Shown: positions 11,884 to 22,025 of the stretch, one piece after another
Layout: the number at the start of each line of letters is the position of its first letter
Numbering within the stretch: the first letter of the stretch is position 1
Assembly: GCA_039704465.1 (NCBI GenBank)
Contig: JASFAU010000003.1
Span: 868,001 to 932,000 of the forward strand
Length of the DNA stretch: 64,000 nucleotides
From: Plasmodiophora brassicae
Taxonomy: Eukaryota; Endomyxa; Phytomyxea; Plasmodiophorida; Plasmodiophoridae
Direction of reading: 5' to 3'
Notes under the pieces: generated by a model
Told to the model about the DNA's origin: nothing
The model's database searches: none
Seen by the model: the letters and a program-made list of their open reading frames with translations, nothing else
Made by a program: the position numbers and the translations under genes

Positions 11884-14279
11884 TCATTCATCATCGGCGT
11901 CAGCCGCCCCGTACACGATTTCGTCCAGCGTCCTCGTTCTGTGCTGCTCCCTGGCCTTCGGTTTTGCGTCCTGTCTCGGTATCGCTGTCCTGGCTGTCGA
12001 CCGACGAGTCGTACAGGTTGCTCGATCCACTGCAACACCTCCTGCATCAGGTGTCGCTTGCTTCGTCGTTTTCCAGTACAGCTGTGTCAGAACAACTTGC
12101 TGTAGGGTGCCATCGAGGTCGCTGAGCATATCAGCGTACTTGGACGCGTCCGTGCACGGGAAGAGCCTCTCGAAGCGCCCACGCCGGTCATTCTCTTCGT
12201 CGATCTCCTTCAGGATCGCGTCCCTCATCTCCTGCAGCATCGGGTCGCGCTCTTCCGGCGACAGGGTCTCCACCTGCGCGTCGAACATGTCGCTGGGCGT
12301 TGCCATGTTCGCATGCCTCTTGATTGGAGATGGCGATCGTCGACGCCGTCGTAGTGCCTGCGAAAGGCATACTCTGATCAGCAACTGTTGGTTGTGTCAA
12401 TGGGTCACTTGTCACCGCGCTGATGCGTTTGGGTCGTGATGGCGGAGTGACCCATTTGGTCCGAGGTACGACCGGCTGCCCTGGACGCATCCGGATCATG
12501 TTGAGGCTGTCGGCAACGGCGCCTGAGTACACCGCGAGCTGGATCGGCGAGATGCATCGCAGGTCGGGCGCGCTGACCCGCACCAGCCATGGACGGGCGC
12601 GGTCGTCGAGCACGAAGTTAAACTGTTGGGATTTGTCAGAACGCCCTAAACGAAGTAATATAGCGTCTGTACCTGGAACATTTCGTAGCATGTCTGACGG
12701 TCGTGCACGCAGAGCCGCATGAGACGCTTGACGTCAGGCTGGATGCCAGTGACAGCCTGCAGAACGGATTCCCGAATACGACGCCAAACAGCACCATGGT
12801 CATGACCTGCCTCCCGTAGCACACTGTTTACCGCGAATATCAGTAGGCAAAGCGTTGCGACGATGAAGACAGTGTATACCCTTGCAGCCAGGTCCATGAT
12901 CGGTGTACGCGTCCAGAAGCATCAGGGACCGGATCCACGTCCGTATCGTCATCAAGGCCCCAGACTCGAGGTTTCTGATCAGCGGACGCGAACCCATAGT
13001 CGACGCCGGAAGCGGGGATGTGGACCGGCGCCCGAAGATAGACGACCGCTTCGTTGTACAACCAGACCCGCAACGGGTCGAAACTCGTCACCGACGCCAT
13101 GGCCACGATCTCCACCTGATCGGACATATCATCAACCAAAGGCAGCATCCACTTGGCTGCCAGCGAACCATTCGTCTTCCGAGCACGAGCTTATGCTTAT
13201 CGATGTAGCGTGTGATGACGGCGCGCTGTGTGCGTTTGAGGCGCGGCAGCGGTTGTCCAGGCTGGACGATGGTCGATGCGGTCCCTTCGACAACATCGCC
13301 GTTATCGTCGACTAGTTCGACGGTCATGTACTGGTCGAGGTGCTGCTGTCGGTAGAGGTGGATGGCGTCGGCCTGTTCCGGGTGACGAAACATCGCTGGA
13401 AGGAGCGCGTACTTGTCACCGTGGACCTGAGCCAGCCGGGTTGACGTCGGCACCCATTGCCATCGTGATGCCAGGAGATGGCCTCCCGGGAATCGGTTCA
13501 CCCGTTGCCCGGGTACTAGCTGACGGTACTGTTTCAGTCGAAGGCGGACGGACGGCGCCAGCCATAGGCAATGCCAGGACGACGGGTCGCTTGTCTGTGC
13601 AAATCCCTGCTGCTGAAACAGGGCGTGAACGATACGTAGATCCGGCGGTTGAGCGCCCGACGATGAACTACGTTCGATTCGGTACGTCATGTGGGCATTG
13701 CTCGTCCAGTGGGCGATGTCCTGCTCTCGCTGCTTCCACGAGGTCGGTGTCTGACCGATCGTAAGATTCGCTGTTCGGAACCGGGCAAAGTCGAATTGCT
13801 CGCCATTGCTGTACACCTGATCGTGTTTAGCCGCAGACGTCTTAGCACGGACGCGTGAGACATACCTGGTCTAGTGCCCGGACGACAGCGCCAGCGTAGA
13901 CGACAACAGGCCGTTTGTAAACCTTTTCGGCGAGGTACTCACGAAGCCAAGCCTTGACAGCGTCATCGTCTTTGTTGGCGGCCAGATCGTCATTCGAAGG
14001 CGGGCGTTCATAATGAGGCGTGGCAGATGTGTCAACGAGTGGCGCAACGTGAAGCGGAGCGCGTTCGGCCTCGGTCGGCGTCGTGCTAAACCCGTCGAAC
14101 AGGGGGACAGTGAGGCTCGGGTCGATTTCGTTCGACATCCGTCGCGTTCCATCCGGTCGTATCGAACTGGTGCGAACGCACTCGAAGTAGTCGTCGAAGA
14201 GTTTGCCGCGCGCCTCGCACGCCTTTCGTACCTGCTCTAACTGCAGCCGTACGTCCCTCACCGTCGCCCATTCGTCCAT
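11884..14279 (-). CDS. Tubulin-tyrosine-ligase-like (TTLL) protein
   Basis: Six exons: 14279-13866, 13816-13169, 13115-12880, 12823-12673, 12622-12416, 12357-11884. Introns are 49-58 nt and the frame closes at 709 aa. TTL-domain blocks visible in order are VNRFPGGHLL, ITRYIDKHKLVLGRR (compare the VQKYI...GRKFD block), SVTSFDPLRVWLYNEAVVY, GVLREAGHD, VWRRIRESV, CYEMFQFNFVLDD and RPWLVRVSAPDL (compare PWLLEVN). Such enzymes add Glu, Gly or Tyr to tubulin tails, usually in axonemes. The LLEVN acidic residue is replaced by Arg-Val here and GRKFDIR is degenerate, so activity is uncertain. The C-terminal exon (DMFDAQVETLSPEER...) is joined by my splice inference; it could be a separate small gene starting at 12306. 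Confidence 0.75.
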
Positions 14280-14408
14280 TCACCACAAACGAGATAATTA
14301 TGTTGGTTGCCGTACTGGGCAGTCCAGTCATATCTTCGGCTTTTCGCGACGGGTTACGACTTAAGATAGCATATTGATATTGCGCGTACAGTCGCGCACT
14401 TCGGTCGG
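14190..14408. repeat. Duplicated promoter plus first 30 codons, copy 1 (TTLL)
   Basis: This segment is about 90% identical to 18392-18590 in the same orientation. It covers the TTLL start codon, the codons for MDEWATVRDV through GKLFDD, and about 130 bp upstream. Confidence 0.85.
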
Positions 14409-14484
14409 CCGCACTCCGAGCACTCCGCGGCTTGCTCCTCGGTTGCCCGCGCCCTGTGAGACCCAGTCACAGACTGACAATGAG

Positions 14485-14545
14485 GCGTCCCATTATTTCT
14501 CGCGATGCGCCGTACCCTCCCCAAAAAAGTCCTAAGACATTTTTG
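14485..14545 (+). repeat. MULE left terminal inverted repeat
   Basis: 61 bp; pairs with 15909-15969 with two mismatches near the inner end. Confidence 0.88.
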
Positions 14546-15908
14546 GCCGGCACCGCTCACTCCTGTCGTTTTGCGCCTGAGACTTGTGTTTTCCGCTAGA
14601 CGACGTGTACGAGTTGTGCCCTCAAGGCGTCCCATTTCCCATAGGCCATGTTCCCACAGCACATTCCTCGTTGAAAGAGGGGACTTGGGACCGGTCATGT
14701 ACGGTGGGGCAGAGAGTGGAGGAATTCGAACTGTCCGGGGCGCGATCACCAATTCGGGTGGGGAGTGTCCTCGTGGTAAGCGACGCGATATAGGAGAACA
14801 AACAGTGCCAATGTTAATTTATGGGTTGTATGATTGAACAGAACCGTCTTCCTCAAACGGAGACTTGGAGTGTACTGCGGAACAGCAAGAGGGACCTTGC
14901 TAAAGGATCGTATCGTACTGGCCGACGTGCTTGCATCAACGGGTGTGTTAGCCGACGCCCGGGCCGCTGAACCGTTCGACATGGTGATGCAGGAACGCAT
15001 CATTGACAGGCATACAGCATGTTGTGCAATCGACTTGGTTGACCTGGTCTTGACAACCTACGGAAGCAACTCTAAGTGTTAACAAAAGGCAGGTGGAAAT
15101 GGACTAATTACGACCAACCGCTCTTCAAGAACGTACGAGAAACGCACGATGACTTCAGCTTTCAGGTCGGCTTCTGGGTCGGGCGGGCGGTGAATTTTTC
15201 GCCATCAGTAAGAACGCTTTGTATTCGGATACTCTCCGGACCTTCGACAGATCTGGGAGAATGATCGATCTGTACAGAAGCTCAGGCAGTTGAACTGAAC
15301 TTCTACAAAGGTCCGTTCGAACTAACCTTCTGTATCATCATACGAGATGAATCGCAGGCCTTGTTGCGGCAGACAATGTTGATGAACCTGATGTACAATA
15401 CTGTCAATACAACATAGGCAGTCTAATGTGATGTCGCCATACAGTTTCGAAGTGATATTCCAGTCGCGGAGCACCGAACATGTCAATATCACCAGATGGC
15501 CAGCCAAATTGGGCTTTGATGATTCATTGGTTTGATCGGGATCTCGAACAGCTGAACTCACTTCTCTTAACTTGTGATGAGTACGATCAAGACTTTGGCA
15601 CAGGCTATTCATGTCTTCGAGCACGCTGGGACTGTGCTGGCACAGCACCGGGCCGCAGTCGCTGTGCCGTCAGACGAGGTGACAACTTCTTCCCCGAGAA
15701 GCTTTCAAGCAGACAGTTCAGGTCAATACACGCTAACCAATCCATAGGAGCAGGACAATCGTCAATCGTTGTGCGGCCAACCAGGTTCGATGCCAAATTG
15801 GTCGGGTAGCCGAGTCACGGAGCTACCCCCGGTGGCCTGTGGGCTGTGGTCGGCGACGGCGATGGCGGCGGATCGCGATGGCCCGATGGGCAAAGTCAAA
15901 AGTCTCAG

Positions 15909-15969
15909 CAAAAATGGCTTTGGACTTTTTTGGGGAGGGTACGGCGCATCGCGAGAAATAATGGGACGC
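15909..15969 (-). repeat. MULE right terminal inverted repeat
   Basis: 61 bp; reverse complement of 14485-14545 with two mismatches. It is followed directly by the second gacaatgag copy. Confidence 0.88.
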
Positions 15970-15973
15970 GACA

Positions 15974-16471
15974 ATGAGTGCGTCTGTGTGTCTGTCCGTC
16001 AACTATATGTACCTATACCGTGTTGCGGAGAGAGGGGGCGGGCCGCAGCGTATGTTTATATTGTCGTCGGTGCTGTGCCGTGTCAACGAACGCCGTGTCA
16101 ACGAACGCCGTGTCAACGAGCACGATGTGCCTGTGGCAAGGTGGACAGCGTTTACAACATCGAACGCGTACGCGCTGTACCGCATGTGCCGCCACCAAGG
16201 TATGGACCATGACGAGGCGATGTCGGCTGTCAACGCAGAAGTCAAGGCGCAGTTCGACAACATTGAAGCCGAGACAGTCGACGAACGGCTGCAGGCCCTG
16301 TCTGAGCGGTTCGACCAAGGCTATGAAGCCAGTTCCTGCACAGTGCCAGCGTCGCCGCCGTCAAAGTCAACAATCAGCTCCAGCAGTGGCAGCAGCGATG
16401 ATAATGGGCGCACCGAAGTACATGGCGAGACATCAATCGCAACGTCCGGGCCGCGTTCGCGACGAAAGTGA
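15974..16471 (+). CDS. Hypothetical protein, start abutting the MULE
   Basis: Open frame of 165 aa, not recognised. The first 45 residues are irregular and include a triple RRVNE repeat encoded by a 15-bp tandem repeat (about 16078-16122). The middle (NAYALYRMCRHQG... to ERLQALSERFDQ) is a plausible helical region, and the end is Ser/Pro/Arg-rich. The ATG lies inside the 9-bp target duplication of the MULE, so the element has either removed the true 5' end or sits exactly at the start. The downstream polypeptide looks more natural from about residue 58 on, so an upstream exon or later start is possible. Confidence 0.4.
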   Translation: MSASVCLSVNYMYLYRVAERGGGPQRMFILSSVLCRVNERRVNERRVNEHDVPVARWTAFTTSNAYALYRMCRHQGMDHDEAMSAVNAEVKAQFDNIEAETVDERLQALSERFDQGYEASSCTVPASPPSKSTISSSSGSSDDNGRTEVHGETSIATSGPRSRRK

Positions 16472-17097
16472 CAAGGTCCTGGTATTAGATACAAGCAAGA
16501 TATATTCCCACGTTTATATGCCAGATTTCTCGTTCGAATCCGACGTTGTGCTACCGCTGTACGGGGGACGTGAGCGGTTTTAAGGACTTCTAAATTGTAT
16601 TGTGAAATACAGCTTAAGCGTCAAGATCGGTCGGCGGACGAACGTTGGTAGCAATACAGGATACGGGACAGACGAATGGCGACGCCGGCGGACTCGGTGG
16701 CGATCGCGGTGGGCGCCATGACCGCACGCGGCGCGCGACGACGGCGGCACTGGGCACAGTCTCTCGCGACGATGTACGGCCGGGCGACCCTGCACGAATC
16801 GATACGTCGTTGTGGGGCTGCAAAGGTGCTCCCCGCTCTGCGGCGGCATATGCTTCGATCGACACGTTGAGGGCGTTGGCAATACAGCGCATGATATCAT
16901 CGTTGTCAGCGCCAGGTGTTGAACGCGACGACGGTGACGGGCGCGGCTGGCTGCGTCCACTTGGTGATGCGGCAGGATCCTCGCGGCGCTGCGGGCGTCC
17001 GCGTCGTCGCCTGTCTCGGCGATATCGTCTTCGAAATGATGGCGGTGTCGTCAGCGTTGCCATTCACGGCGCAGCGCTCGGGCGGGTTCGCGGCTGA
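16472..17097. other. No resolved gene
   Basis: A minus-strand frame (17063-16614, 149 aa, Arg/Ser/Pro-rich) has an ATG but no recognisable domain. A short helical piece (DNDDIMRCIANALNV) may be an exon of the neighbouring gene. I do not call it. Confidence 0.3.
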
Positions 17098-18481
17098 TCA
17101 TCCGTCTTCGGGGCGACCCCTCGCGGCTTTCAGTCGAGCGTGCTCAGCGGCGTCGATGCCGTTCACCGCGGCAAACGGGTCGATGTCGTCCTCGTCGTCC
17201 AGTGGTCTTGCGTTCGCGACGCCCAGGAATCCGGCCAGTACAGGTCTTCAAGGACGCGTTCAACAGTTTCCACAGCGACTCGAGCGTCGCATCCAGGACG
17301 GCCAGCGCTGCCACGCCCTGGGCAGAGATCGGCAGCGCGGCTCGCTGCGGACGCATTGAGCAGCGACGGCACGGACGAACGTGCCAAGGGCGGCCATCCA
17401 GCGCCGTTGGCGATCGGCGAGCCGGAACGTCGGATCGCGCGGGTCCGGCATCCGTCGTGGCGGTCGGCTTCGCTGGCCGGGAGTCGTTGATCTGAATGGC
17501 CACGTAGTCAATGGCGATCCTGGTGTCGCCCCGACTGAAGTGTAGCGCCCGGATGCGCCAGGCGATGATGGGCCTGAGCAACCGGGTCGAGTCAGTTCAT
17601 CGCGCCGACATGTGGTACCGGGAGAGGTTGTCGGTCATTGCAGCCGCGATACTGCGCATTCGTGCCCGGATGCGGGTGGTGATCCAGGACGCCACCGCGT
17701 ACGCGTCGTCGCCCGAATGGTACGCAGCCGGGAACAGCAGATTATATCGGCTGCATCTGCAGGGCGCGTCAGTTTGCAGGACACGTCGGCAGCAGCCATT
17801 GTGTGCAGCTCCAGCGCTTGCAGCAGAGCATCTTTCCGGTCGGGTAGGCGCGGGCGCTTCCGGACCGGACGACCGGCCTCGACGTCGCCGCGTTCTTCGC
17901 GGTTGCCCGCGGGCTAGTTGACCGTTCTTGTAGATGGCCCTCGCGTCCGCGTAGATCCTGCAGCCTTGGTCATCATGTTGATTCTGCTGCGCGGGTTGCC
18001 CAGCGACCAGCGCATCGCCAGAGGAACGGGACGCGATCGCCATGACCGGTTCGGACCAGATGATCTCTTTGAAGCCGAACCTTGAGCGGAGCTTTGCCTG
18101 GCGAGCGGCAGCGGGGACGAGTCCCGCATATCGAAGCAACAGGACGGATCCGACACGTCAATGGTGTCCACCGATGAAGAAGGCGGCGGCGGCTACCTGG
18201 AGCTGGTCCAGCACATTCAGCACGCCGACGCGGCCCTTGCTGAAAGCAGGCCGTACTCGGTTTGGATTCGGGTCTTGCGCACGATCGACAGGTGCGACGT
18301 GGCGAAGACGCCTGCATGCATGACGCCAGTCATCGTCTTCTCCGCCTTTGCGGTGCGGGACACGAGCTGGCCACGGTGGTTCAGGCGGCCAGTCGTCGAA
18401 GAGTTTTCCGCGCGCCTCGCACGCCTTCCTTACCTGCTCTAACTGCTGCCATACGTCTCTCACCGTCGCCCATTCGTCCAT
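17098..18481 (-). CDS. Uncharacterised multi-exon gene with TTLL-derived 5' end
   Basis: The gene starts with MDEWATVRDV, the same first codons and upstream region as the TTLL gene at 14279. A GT-AG intron at 18433-18367 would then join LEQ to a new sequence (VFATSHLSIVRK...). Further plausible exons carry CRIYADARAIYKNG, DAYAVASWITTRI, and, after a clean splice, PIIAWRIRALHFS and DYVAIQIND. The last exon ends in an acidic stretch (LDDEDDIDPFAAV). I could not resolve the whole exon set in frame and recognise no family. It is either a chimeric gene driven by a copied promoter or a decaying one. Confidence 0.4.
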
Positions 18482-18590
18482 TCACCACAAACGAGATAAT
18501 TATGTTGGTTGCCGTACTGGGCAGTCCAGTCATATCTTCGGCTTTCGCAGCGGGTTACGAAATTGTGCGTGCAGTCGCGCACTTCGGTCG
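18392..18590. repeat. Duplicated promoter plus first codons, copy 2
   Basis: Direct repeat of 14190-14408. Similarity stops just after the GKLFDD codons on one side and after a cttcggtcg block on the other. Confidence 0.85.
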
Positions 18591-18717
18591 ACTGCAGTCA
18601 GAATGCCCGCAGTTTATCCAGCGCGGCCACTGGCCAGGCTGCCATCATTCTCGAAGCGCGCACGAACTGCATTGACCTCGGTTTCGTATCTCTGCTTCAG
18701 CAATCACTCCCTCCGCG

Positions 18718-18742
18718 ATGGTGAACGTCGCCGAACAACAAG

Positions 18743-18773
<31 letters not shown>

Positions 18774-19140
18774 AGAGGAGACGCAGCAGCAGCAAGAGCA
18801 GGACATGCAGCAGAAGGATCAGGAACAGGAGCAGGCTCAGGAACAGGAGCAGGCTCAGGAAGAGCAGCAGCAACAGCAGCAGCAGGTCAAAGACGAAGAT
18901 CGGGCAGAGGAGCAGAAAGAGGAGGCCGAGCAGGCGCCGACGGAGGATGCTGCAGAGGAGTCTGGTGACGCGGCCAACGATGAAGGTGTGCTGACGAAGC
19001 GGAAGTCTGTCTGTGACGCCGACGAGAATGACGCGGTCAAGAAAGTCAAAGTGGCGGATGAGGAGGAGAGCGCCGCACAAGACGCGGCCGCCAAGAGCGA
19101 ATGCGAGAACGAAGCGACACCAGAGCAGGTCGCTGCCTGA
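18718..19140 (+). CDS. Gln/Glu-rich low-complexity protein
   Basis: Single-exon frame of 140 aa. The first half is dominated by Gln and Glu (runs of up to ten Gln, then repeated QEQ units), followed by an acidic Ala/Glu region and two basic clusters (TKRKS and VKKVKVA) that could act as nuclear import signals. No folded domain is visible. Poly-Gln with a basic patch is common in nuclear or RNA-associated proteins, but I assign no function. A polyadenylation-type AATAAA lies 33 bp after the stop, which supports a real transcript end. Confidence 0.6.
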
Positions 19141-19172
19141 ACGGTTTCGTACAGTTGTCTTGACTGTTTATG

Positions 19173-19178
19173 AATAAA
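19173..19178 (+). terminator. Polyadenylation signal AATAAA
   Basis: Hexamer 33 bp beyond the stop codon of the Gln-rich gene. Confidence 0.5.
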
Positions 19179-19399
19179 ACCAGATTGTCCCAACAGATAA
19201 CCATTCCGTGCTCAAACGTTGGCAGCTTCAGGGCGCGAAAATGTTGAAGTCCTCCTCGTCGTCTACCATGGCCGACGAAGGTGTTGTCGCCACGTATGAC
19301 ATTCGTCCGCCCGGGTACCCGGCCGACCCTGAATCCGGTTGCGACGCCGATGGCGTGAACGGCACTTCGTACGATGGCAGTATTCCTGGCAGCTGTCGG

Positions 19400-19944
19400 T
19401 CAGAGGCAGACCAATAAACAAAGCGGATCTGCCAAGGTGCCTGGTGGAATCGTCGATTGGCACGACCCCGAAGAGGGTGGCACACTGCCCGGGAATTCAC
19501 GCTGTTGCATGTAGGCGGAGAGCTTGGTGAGCTCCTGGCATAAGTCAGCCTTCTCCTCTCGCAGATGCGTGTTCTGGATGCGCAACGCGTTGATCACGTT
19601 GATGGCTTCGCTCAGGATCGTAAACTTCTCCGTCTTGTTCGCCTGACCTAGGTTCAGGATCTTGCTCATGAGCTGCCGGGAACGCGTCGCACGTCAGCAG
19701 GCACTCTACAAGCAACGCAGGGTAGCCATACCTCGAACTGGTTGTTCAGTTGCGATCGTCGTTGCTTCTCGCGGTCGTTCTTGCGGACCTTCCTAGTCGA
19801 CACCCTGCTCTTCATGCCGTCCGTCATCGGGCGCTTCGACCCGCGCCCCTTCGTGCCCGGCTCATACGACGAGTTATCGTCTTCGGCGTCGTCGTACGGG
19901 GACCTCCGGGAGAACGGCATGTCATCGCCCGTGAATGCCTCCAT
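19400..19944 (-). CDS. bHLH transcription factor
   Basis: Two exons (19944-19732 and 19672-19400, intron 59 nt) give about 161 aa. The basic region reads VRKNDREKQRRSQLN, with the DNA-contacting E-K-Q-R-R pattern, then helix 1 (LNNQFELMSKIL), a loop with TEKFTILS, helix 2 (EAINVINALR) and a leucine-zipper-like continuation. The spacing resembles plant ILR3-type bHLH proteins. The splice joins QFE to LMSKIL in frame. The C-terminus is uncertain: another frame downstream (EVPFTPSASQ... ending DDEEDFNIFAP at 19228) looks more protein-like and could be reached through a roughly 100-nt intron. The gene is divergent from CAF-1 p60. Confidence 0.8.
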
Positions 19945-20313
19945 CAAGCCGCTCGCCCGGTGTCGTCCCGCCACACAGTACCGCACTACTAACTAACGAT
20001 CCCAGCAGGTACCTTCGGACCCGACAAAATATCTAGCCGCCCTCGTACGGGAGGGGTACACACACGCCGAACTTTCACAAGCAGTGGCAGCAGCAGACAC
20101 AGACACTGCAGCTGCGCATCGTCCAGCGAGGCGGGCGCATGCAGTCGTGAGCTGCTGCAGCATGGCGCCCGGAGACAGTGGAGCTGCACGGCGGGAAGGC
20201 CGCTGTGGCGTGTGGTGGCGTGCGCGGACGTGGCCAGAGCCCGGGCGGAAGGAAAAGGAAACGCCGTCGGGGTTCCCCGCCCCACTGTTACAGGTTCAGG
20301 TGCGCCCGCCACG
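19945..20313. promoter_or_regulatory. Divergent intergenic region, bHLH / CAF-1 p60
   Basis: 369 bp between two divergent start codons. No gene is seen in it; it should hold both promoters. Confidence 0.4.
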
Positions 20314-22025
20314 ATGCGGGTCGAGACGATCCAGATCCACTGGCATGCGACCGAGGCGCAGCCGTGCATGCCCGTGTTTTCGCTGGATGCTGGGCCGGAC
20401 GGGCGCCTGGCGACGGGTGGCGCCGACAACCACGTGCGCGTCTGGCGCGTGGAGTGGCCGGCGGACGGCGCCGCCCATGTGCGGCATCTCGCCAGTATGG
20501 ACAGACATACGGGCGCGGTCAATTGTGTCAGATTTGCCAAGGATGGCCGTATTGCTTCAGGATCGGATGGTAATCTTTGCATATGACGACCGTGTCACCC
20601 AGGTCTGATGGTTGACATCCAGACAAATACGTATTCGTGTGGAAACGGTCGGAGGGCGGGGCAGCGCCAAGCGAAGGGTCCGAAGAGGCTTGGGTTGTTT
20701 CGCAGGTGCTGTCGGGGCATTCGTCGGACGTGACGTCGGTGGCGTGGTCACCGACCAGCGCTCGCATCGTCTCTGGTGAAGTTCAACACAAAGTCATCGT
20801 ATGGGATGCCGCGTCTGGTGAGCAAATTTACGTATTCAAGCAACACAGGTAACGGCACCTTTATTCCATTGTTACGACGTTCTGGTTCATCTCCTATGCA
20901 TAGCAAACTCGTCAAGGGCGTTGCCTGGGATCCCCTCGATCAGTTTATCGTATCTACCAGCTGTGACAAGACTTGTAATGTGTACCAGATTGAAAGCGGC
21001 AGGGTCGTGTCCGCTAAACCCAAGGTGCTGCCATCGTTTGCCGGAGACAGCATTATGGCACTCTTCCGACGCCCGACCTGGTCGCCAGATGGCACGTTCC
21101 TTGTGACTCCGACTGGGGTCCACGACAGCACGTCGTGCACCTTTTTGTGGCACCGTCGTTACCTCGACAAGTGAGCATCATTCCGTTGCCGACCGTATGC
21201 TCATCGGTTTAACTCTGCCTATAGGCCACTGTATATCTACTCGTCGCCGCATCGGCATACCGTCGCCACTGCGTTTAGCCCAGTCTTGTACAAGCTCCAG
21301 TCGACAGCAAAAGGTGTGCAACGTTCGATGGTTGTTTCTGTTGACTGGTCTGAGATTCTGAAAGTCCATGACGGGCTGCCGTCGTACCGGATGGTGTTTG
21401 CCGTTGCATACCGTGACGGTGTCGTGATCTACGATACGGAACGGGACCTGCCACTGGCCAGCATAGCTGGCTTGCATTATATGCCAATCACTGATCTGGC
21501 ATGGTAACACTGCTTTTCGTGGAAAGCACCGAAACATCTGCACGAAGTTGATTGCCCGCGCGTCTAGGGCACCTGACGGTTGCACGCTATTTGTATCGTC
21601 TGCAGAAGGGTTCGTCTCCGCGATTACGTTCGACCCGTCGGATATAGGCGAGGTCGTATGCGGTGAAGGTCGGCATCGTATTGTTTGTACTGGCTTGCTC
21701 CAATGTTGACCGAGCATCCGCAGTTCGCGATGCCGCTGTATTGGAGGTCGACCCGAGTCCACAATCACCTTCGAAATCGGACACCAAAGGGCTCGCTCGA
21801 GGGTCTGATACATCGACAGTTATCACCCCAACAAAGGGACCACGACGAATAACTCCTGAACTTATCACGACTTCATCGGAGCCTGAAGTGCGCCCTGTTT
21901 CATCGCCGCCTGTATCGGAATCGCGACCTGTATCCACACCATCCCAACCGGAGTCCCAACCAGTGAATGTCCTACAACCACGCCGTGTTCCTCTCGTCTT
22001 TATGGGTTCGCGTGCAGGCCCATGA
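20314..22025 (+). CDS. CHAF1B: Chromatin assembly factor 1 subunit p60 (WD40, CHAF1B/Cac2/FAS2)
   Basis: Six exons: 20314-20569, 20623-20848, 20904-21170, 21225-21503, 21568-21662, 21724-22025. Introns are 53-64 nt and the product is 474 aa. WD40 blades are visible: GGADNHVRVWRVEW, HTGAVNCVRFAKDGRIASGSD, LSGHSSDVTSVAWSP, KGVAWDPLDQFIVS with CDKTCNVYQIE, FRRPTWSPDGTFLVTP, then the family-typical MVFAVAYRDGVVIYDT and ITDLAWAPDGCTLFVSS. After the propeller comes a Ser/Pro-rich tail ending with LQPRRVPLVF, similar to the p60 C-terminus. The protein, with p150 and p48, deposits H3-H4 onto newly replicated DNA. Confidence 0.92.

Larger units (their letters stand above)
14485..15969. mobile_element. 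Mutator-like (MULE) element, probably non-autonomous
   Basis: 1485 bp bounded by 61-bp terminal inverted repeats (14485-14545 and 15909-15969) identical at 59 of 61 positions, beginning gcgtcccattatttctcgcg. Each end is flanked by the same 9-bp direct repeat, gacaatgag (14476-14484 and 15970-15978). Long inverted repeats plus a 9-bp duplication are diagnostic of the Mutator superfamily. The interior has only short open frames (for example 14834-15082 plus and 15322-15648 minus) with no transposase signature I recognise, so it probably moved using a transposase supplied elsewhere. Confidence 0.85.

Noticed and set aside
12306..12306. Separate small gene starting at 12306 on the minus strand
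   Set aside because: A 58-nt GT-AG intron at 12358-12415 joins it in frame to the TTLL gene, which otherwise overlaps it. Kept only as an alternative.
15004..15420. Internal repeat within the MULE
   Set aside because: The similarity of the two stretches is slight and could be chance.
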